Assembly (NCBI GenBank): GCA_030669775.1
Contig: DAOVCZ010000090.1
Coordinates: 1 to 7,396 of the forward strand
Length of the DNA stretch: 7,396 nt
Source: Chloroflexota bacterium
GTDB taxonomy: Bacteria; Chloroflexota; Anaerolineae; Anaerolineales; UBA4823
Direction: 5' to 3'
The position numbers and the translations under genes were made by a program. Below the pieces are notes generated by a model. That model was given only the letters and a program-made list of their open reading frames with translations. It made no database searches and was not told the origin of the DNA. This document shows, one piece after another, positions 5,409-7,396 of the stretch. The first letter of the stretch is position 1. Each line of letters opens with the position of its first letter.

Positions 5409-6173
5409 ATGAGAATTAATGTTTTCACCCTATTCCCCGAAGTCTTCCAACCATATTTGGAGACCAGCATTCTCCATCGCGCCATTCAAAGCCAACTCGT
5501 GCAGGTGAATTTGTACAATATTCGCGAATGGGCGACCGACCGGCATCATGTTACTGATGATGAACCCTACGGTGGTGGCGGGGGAATGGTCATGAAACCT
5601 GAACCGATATTCGCAGCCATTGAGGGAGTCCTGGGTGTGGAATCTGACTGCCCGGTCGTGTTGCTGACTCCGCAAGGGCGCTTACTGGATCAGTCTATCG
5701 CTTATGAATTAAGTCACCAACCAGAACTGGTATTGCTCAGCGGACGTTATGAAGGGGTTGATGAACGTGTGCGCCAACATCTGGTCACGGATGAGATTTC
5801 GATCGGTGATTACGTGCTCAGCGGAGGAGAACTGCCAGCCATGGTCTTGATCGATGCTGTCGTCCGCTTATTGCCTGGCGCGCTGGGTGATCCAAATGGA
5901 GCCCTGGACGACTCCCATGCCTCTGGATTGCTCGAATACCCCCACTACACACGCCCCTCCGAGTTTCGCGGCTGGGGGGTGCCCGAGGTGCTGAGATCCG
6001 GTGACCATGCCCGCGTGGCGCGCTGGCGACGAGAGCAGGCTCTTCTGCGCACCTACCTGCGTCGTCCAGACCTATTGGCAAGCTCGGAATTGAGCGATGA
6101 AGATAGGGCGTTTTTAGATAAATTTACTCAGGATGAGAGGCTGAAAGACCAACCCACTGACGAAAGGAAATGA
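5409..6173 (+). CDS. trmD: tRNA (guanine-37-N1) methyltransferase TrmD
   Basis: Transfers a methyl group from S-adenosylmethionine to N1 of G37, next to the anticodon, which prevents +1 frameshifting. It is a cytoplasmic SPOUT-fold dimer. From the ATG at 5409 it has 254 residues, the normal length. Visible motifs are the INVFTLFPEVF start, EPYGGGGGMVMKPEP (52-66), the SAM-binding trefoil knot with LLSGRYEGVDERV (109-121) and SIGDYVLSGGELPAM (131-145), the catalytic region around R153 and D168 (equivalent to E. coli R154 and D169), and EYPHYTRP (176-183). The C-terminal RNA-binding domain is complete. An ATG also exists at 5406; 5409 is preferred because it sits 6 nt after the -10 box and no ribosome-binding site is present. 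The stop overlaps the start of the pseudouridine synthase gene. Confidence 0.97.
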   Translation: MRINVFTLFPEVFQPYLETSILHRAIQSQLVQVNLYNIREWATDRHHVTDDEPYGGGGGMVMKPEPIFAAIEGVLGVESDCPVVLLTPQGRLLDQSIAYELSHQPELVLLSGRYEGVDERVRQHLVTDEISIGDYVLSGGELPAMVLIDAVVRLLPGALGDPNGALDDSHASGLLEYPHYTRPSEFRGWGVPEVLRSGDHARVARWRREQALLRTYLRRPDLLASSELSDEDRAFLDKFTQDERLKDQPTDERK

Positions 6174-6904
6174 TGGCAGAAAAAGCCGGAGTTCCAGTCA
6201 TCTGGAGCGATGAACACATCATAGTGATCGATAAACCTGCGGGTTTGCTGGCTATACCAGATGGTTATGACCCGGCAGCCCCGCATGTAAAAGCAGTCTT
6301 ATCTCCCCATTATGAGCCGTTGTGGATTGTTCACCGTCTTGACCGGTACACCAGTGGAGTAATGGTTTTAGCCCGCAGCACCTCTGCCCACCGCCAATTA
6401 AATACTCAATTTCAGGAGCGCCAGGTAAAGAAAACTTACATAGCCCTGGTTATGGGAGATCCGGACTGGGATTGCAAAGTTGTCGATTCGCCCCTCAGAG
6501 AGAATGTTGGTCGTCGGCATCGGACTTTTGTCAATCAGCAAAATGGAAAGCCATCTATAACCCGGTTGAGAGTCCTTGATCGTTTTGGCAGCTACTGCCT
6601 GATCGAGGCCTCCCCGGAGACTGGGCGCAGACACCAGATCAGGGCTCACCTCTCAGCCGAGGGATTCCCAATTGCCGGTGATAGCTTATATGGAAGTAAG
6701 CCAGAGATCCTTCGATCTGACAACTTTCCTGGTGAACTTCCATCTGGTGAGCCGCTGTTGAATCGACCCGGTTTGCATGCCAGATCGATTGACCTGGAAC
6801 ACCCGGTCACCCACAAACGCTCACTTTTCGAAGCCCCCTATCCCCGGGACATAATGCTCGTATTGGACATTCTGCGCGGTCGATCTCACCCCGATCTCTC
6901 TTAG
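6173..6904 (+). CDS. RluA-family RNA pseudouridine synthase
   Basis: Converts specific uridines in rRNA or tRNA to pseudouridine; the exact target cannot be read from the sequence. From the ATG at 6173 it has 243 residues. It begins close to the catalytic domain (DEHIIVIDKPAGLLAIP, 13-29) with no S4 RNA-binding domain in front, as in RluA itself rather than RluC/RluD. The catalytic motif HRLDRYTSG (54-62) contains the active-site aspartate D57. Further family motifs are KKTYIALVMG, SPETGRRHQIRAHLS and GDSLYG, and LNRPGLHA near the end. Its start overlaps the trmD stop by one base (TGATG). AAAGGA ending 4 nt before this ATG favours it over the ATG at 6170. Cotranscription and coupled translation with trmD are likely. 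Confidence 0.93.
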   Translation: MAEKAGVPVIWSDEHIIVIDKPAGLLAIPDGYDPAAPHVKAVLSPHYEPLWIVHRLDRYTSGVMVLARSTSAHRQLNTQFQERQVKKTYIALVMGDPDWDCKVVDSPLRENVGRRHRTFVNQQNGKPSITRLRVLDRFGSYCLIEASPETGRRHQIRAHLSAEGFPIAGDSLYGSKPEILRSDNFPGELPSGEPLLNRPGLHARSIDLEHPVTHKRSLFEAPYPRDIMLVLDILRGRSHPDLS

Positions 6905-6960
6905 TTAAAAATTTTTTTGTTAACGCTTTGTTAGAAGCAGGGTGCTTGAAGGGGGGTTGC

Positions 6961-6989
6961 TTGACGTTCTAAAAGTGACGTGGTATCAT
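6961..6989 (+). promoter_or_regulatory. Sigma70-type promoter of hrcA
   Basis: TTGACG (6961-6966), 17-nt spacer, TATCAT (6984-6989), preceded by TGG in the extended -10 position. Predicted start is about 6996, some 8 bp before the CIRCE operator. The preceding 56 bp after the pseudouridine synthase gene are AT-rich with no clear terminator. Confidence 0.8.
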
Positions 6990-7003
6990 CAATTAAGTAC
7001 ATT

Positions 7004-7030
7004 TTAGCACTCTCAACACGAGAGTGCTAA
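7004..7030. promoter_or_regulatory. CIRCE operator (HrcA site) of hrcA
   Basis: Perfect TTAGCACTC-N9-GAGTGCTAA. Here the symmetry extends both ways, giving 12-bp perfect arms (7003-7014 and 7020-7031) around only 5 bp, longer than in the groESL copy. Placed between the predicted start site and the gene, it indicates autorepression by HrcA. Confidence 0.97.
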
Positions 7031-7045
7031 ATTATAGGATCACTC

Positions 7046-7396
7046 ATGAATCTTGCTGAGCGGCAGAAGCTTATTCTTGCCTTAGTAATTCGCGATTATA
7101 TCGATAACGCCCAACCAATTGGCTCGAAAACAATGGTTGATAAATACGGACTCACCTTCAGTCCCGCGACAGTTCGCCATGAGATGGTGTCCCTGACCGA
7201 AGCTGGATATCTTCGCCAACCACACACCTCAGCTGGACGCGTACCAACAGAAGAAGGGTACCGTTATTTTGTGCGCCAGCTGATGGGTCAAACCGATCTT
7301 GCCCCGCAGACTAAGCGCATGATCACGCACCAGTTTTACCAGGCCGGTCATGATATCGATAACTGGCTGCGTTTAGCCGCCTCTATCCTGGCCCAC
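7046..7396 (+). CDS. hrcA: Heat-inducible transcription repressor HrcA, N-terminal part (runs off right edge)
   Basis: Binds CIRCE operators and represses chaperone genes; its activity normally depends on GroEL, so titration of GroEL by misfolded protein relieves repression. The window holds 117 codons, and the frame stays open to the edge. Visible is the N-terminal winged-helix domain: LAERQKLILALVIRDYI (3-19), PIGSKTMVDKYGL (24-36), SPATVRHEM (39-47), and the family signature HTSAGRVPT (60-68) followed by EGYRYFV. The ATG at 7046 has AGGA six bases upstream. Its own promoter and CIRCE lie directly before it. In many genomes hrcA leads a grpE-dnaK-dnaJ operon, which may follow outside the window. 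Confidence 0.96.
   Translation, partial: MNLAERQKLILALVIRDYIDNAQPIGSKTMVDKYGLTFSPATVRHEMVSLTEAGYLRQPHTSAGRVPTEEGYRYFVRQLMGQTDLAPQTKRMITHQFYQAGHDIDNWLRLAASILAH

Noticed and set aside
6904..6947. Terminator after the pseudouridine synthase gene (GTTAA-TTAAC palindrome with a T7 run; AAGCA-GGG-TGCTT hairpin)
   Set aside because: The first is made only of weak A-T pairs with its T-run inside the loop, and the second has a 5-bp stem and no U-tract. Neither meets the pattern of an intrinsic terminator.

Overview
The window looks like a core-genome segment of a mid-GC bacterium, most likely a Chloroflexota member of the Anaerolineae type. This placement is inferred from three things: RNase J, HrcA/CIRCE control of the chaperonin genes, and two membrane-anchored TPR proteins with a Pro-Thr repeat (TPTPTR) just outside the membrane helix. 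No marker gene here settles the taxonomy. I see no mobile element, CRISPR array, rRNA or tRNA.

Minus strand, read right to left. Two tandem paralogous TPR proteins (5324-4065 and about 4057-2702) start from a good sigma70-type promoter. They are followed by groES (2532-2239) and groEL (2203-569), which have their own promoter with a perfect CIRCE operator just after the predicted transcription start, and which end at an intrinsic terminator (494-543). Right behind that terminator, a consensus-quality promoter (TTGACA-17-TAAAAT) fires leftwards into a 361-bp stretch without a convincing protein gene. It would make an RNA of about 135 nt ending at a strong intrinsic terminator (312-349). About 100 bp further on, the 5' part of an RNase J gene runs off the left edge of the window. 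Its leader can fold into a long hairpin that buries its strongest Shine-Dalgarno sequence.

Plus strand. trmD (tRNA m1G37 methyltransferase) and a RluA-family pseudouridine synthase form a pair joined by an overlapping stop/start, so both RNA-modification enzymes are probably made from one message. After a 141-bp gap holding a strong promoter and a second perfect CIRCE, hrcA begins and runs off the right edge. HrcA is the repressor expected to act on both CIRCE sites, so this window holds both the regulator and its classic target operon.

The least explained parts are: (a) the promoter-RNA-terminator unit plus structured leader in front of RNase J, a candidate new small RNA or attenuation/autoregulation system; (b) the TPR/trmD intergenic region, where two back-to-back promoters place both transcription starts on or next to the start codons, suggesting leaderless messages; and (c) the TPR pair, whose two C-terminal cysteines have identical 31-residue spacing.
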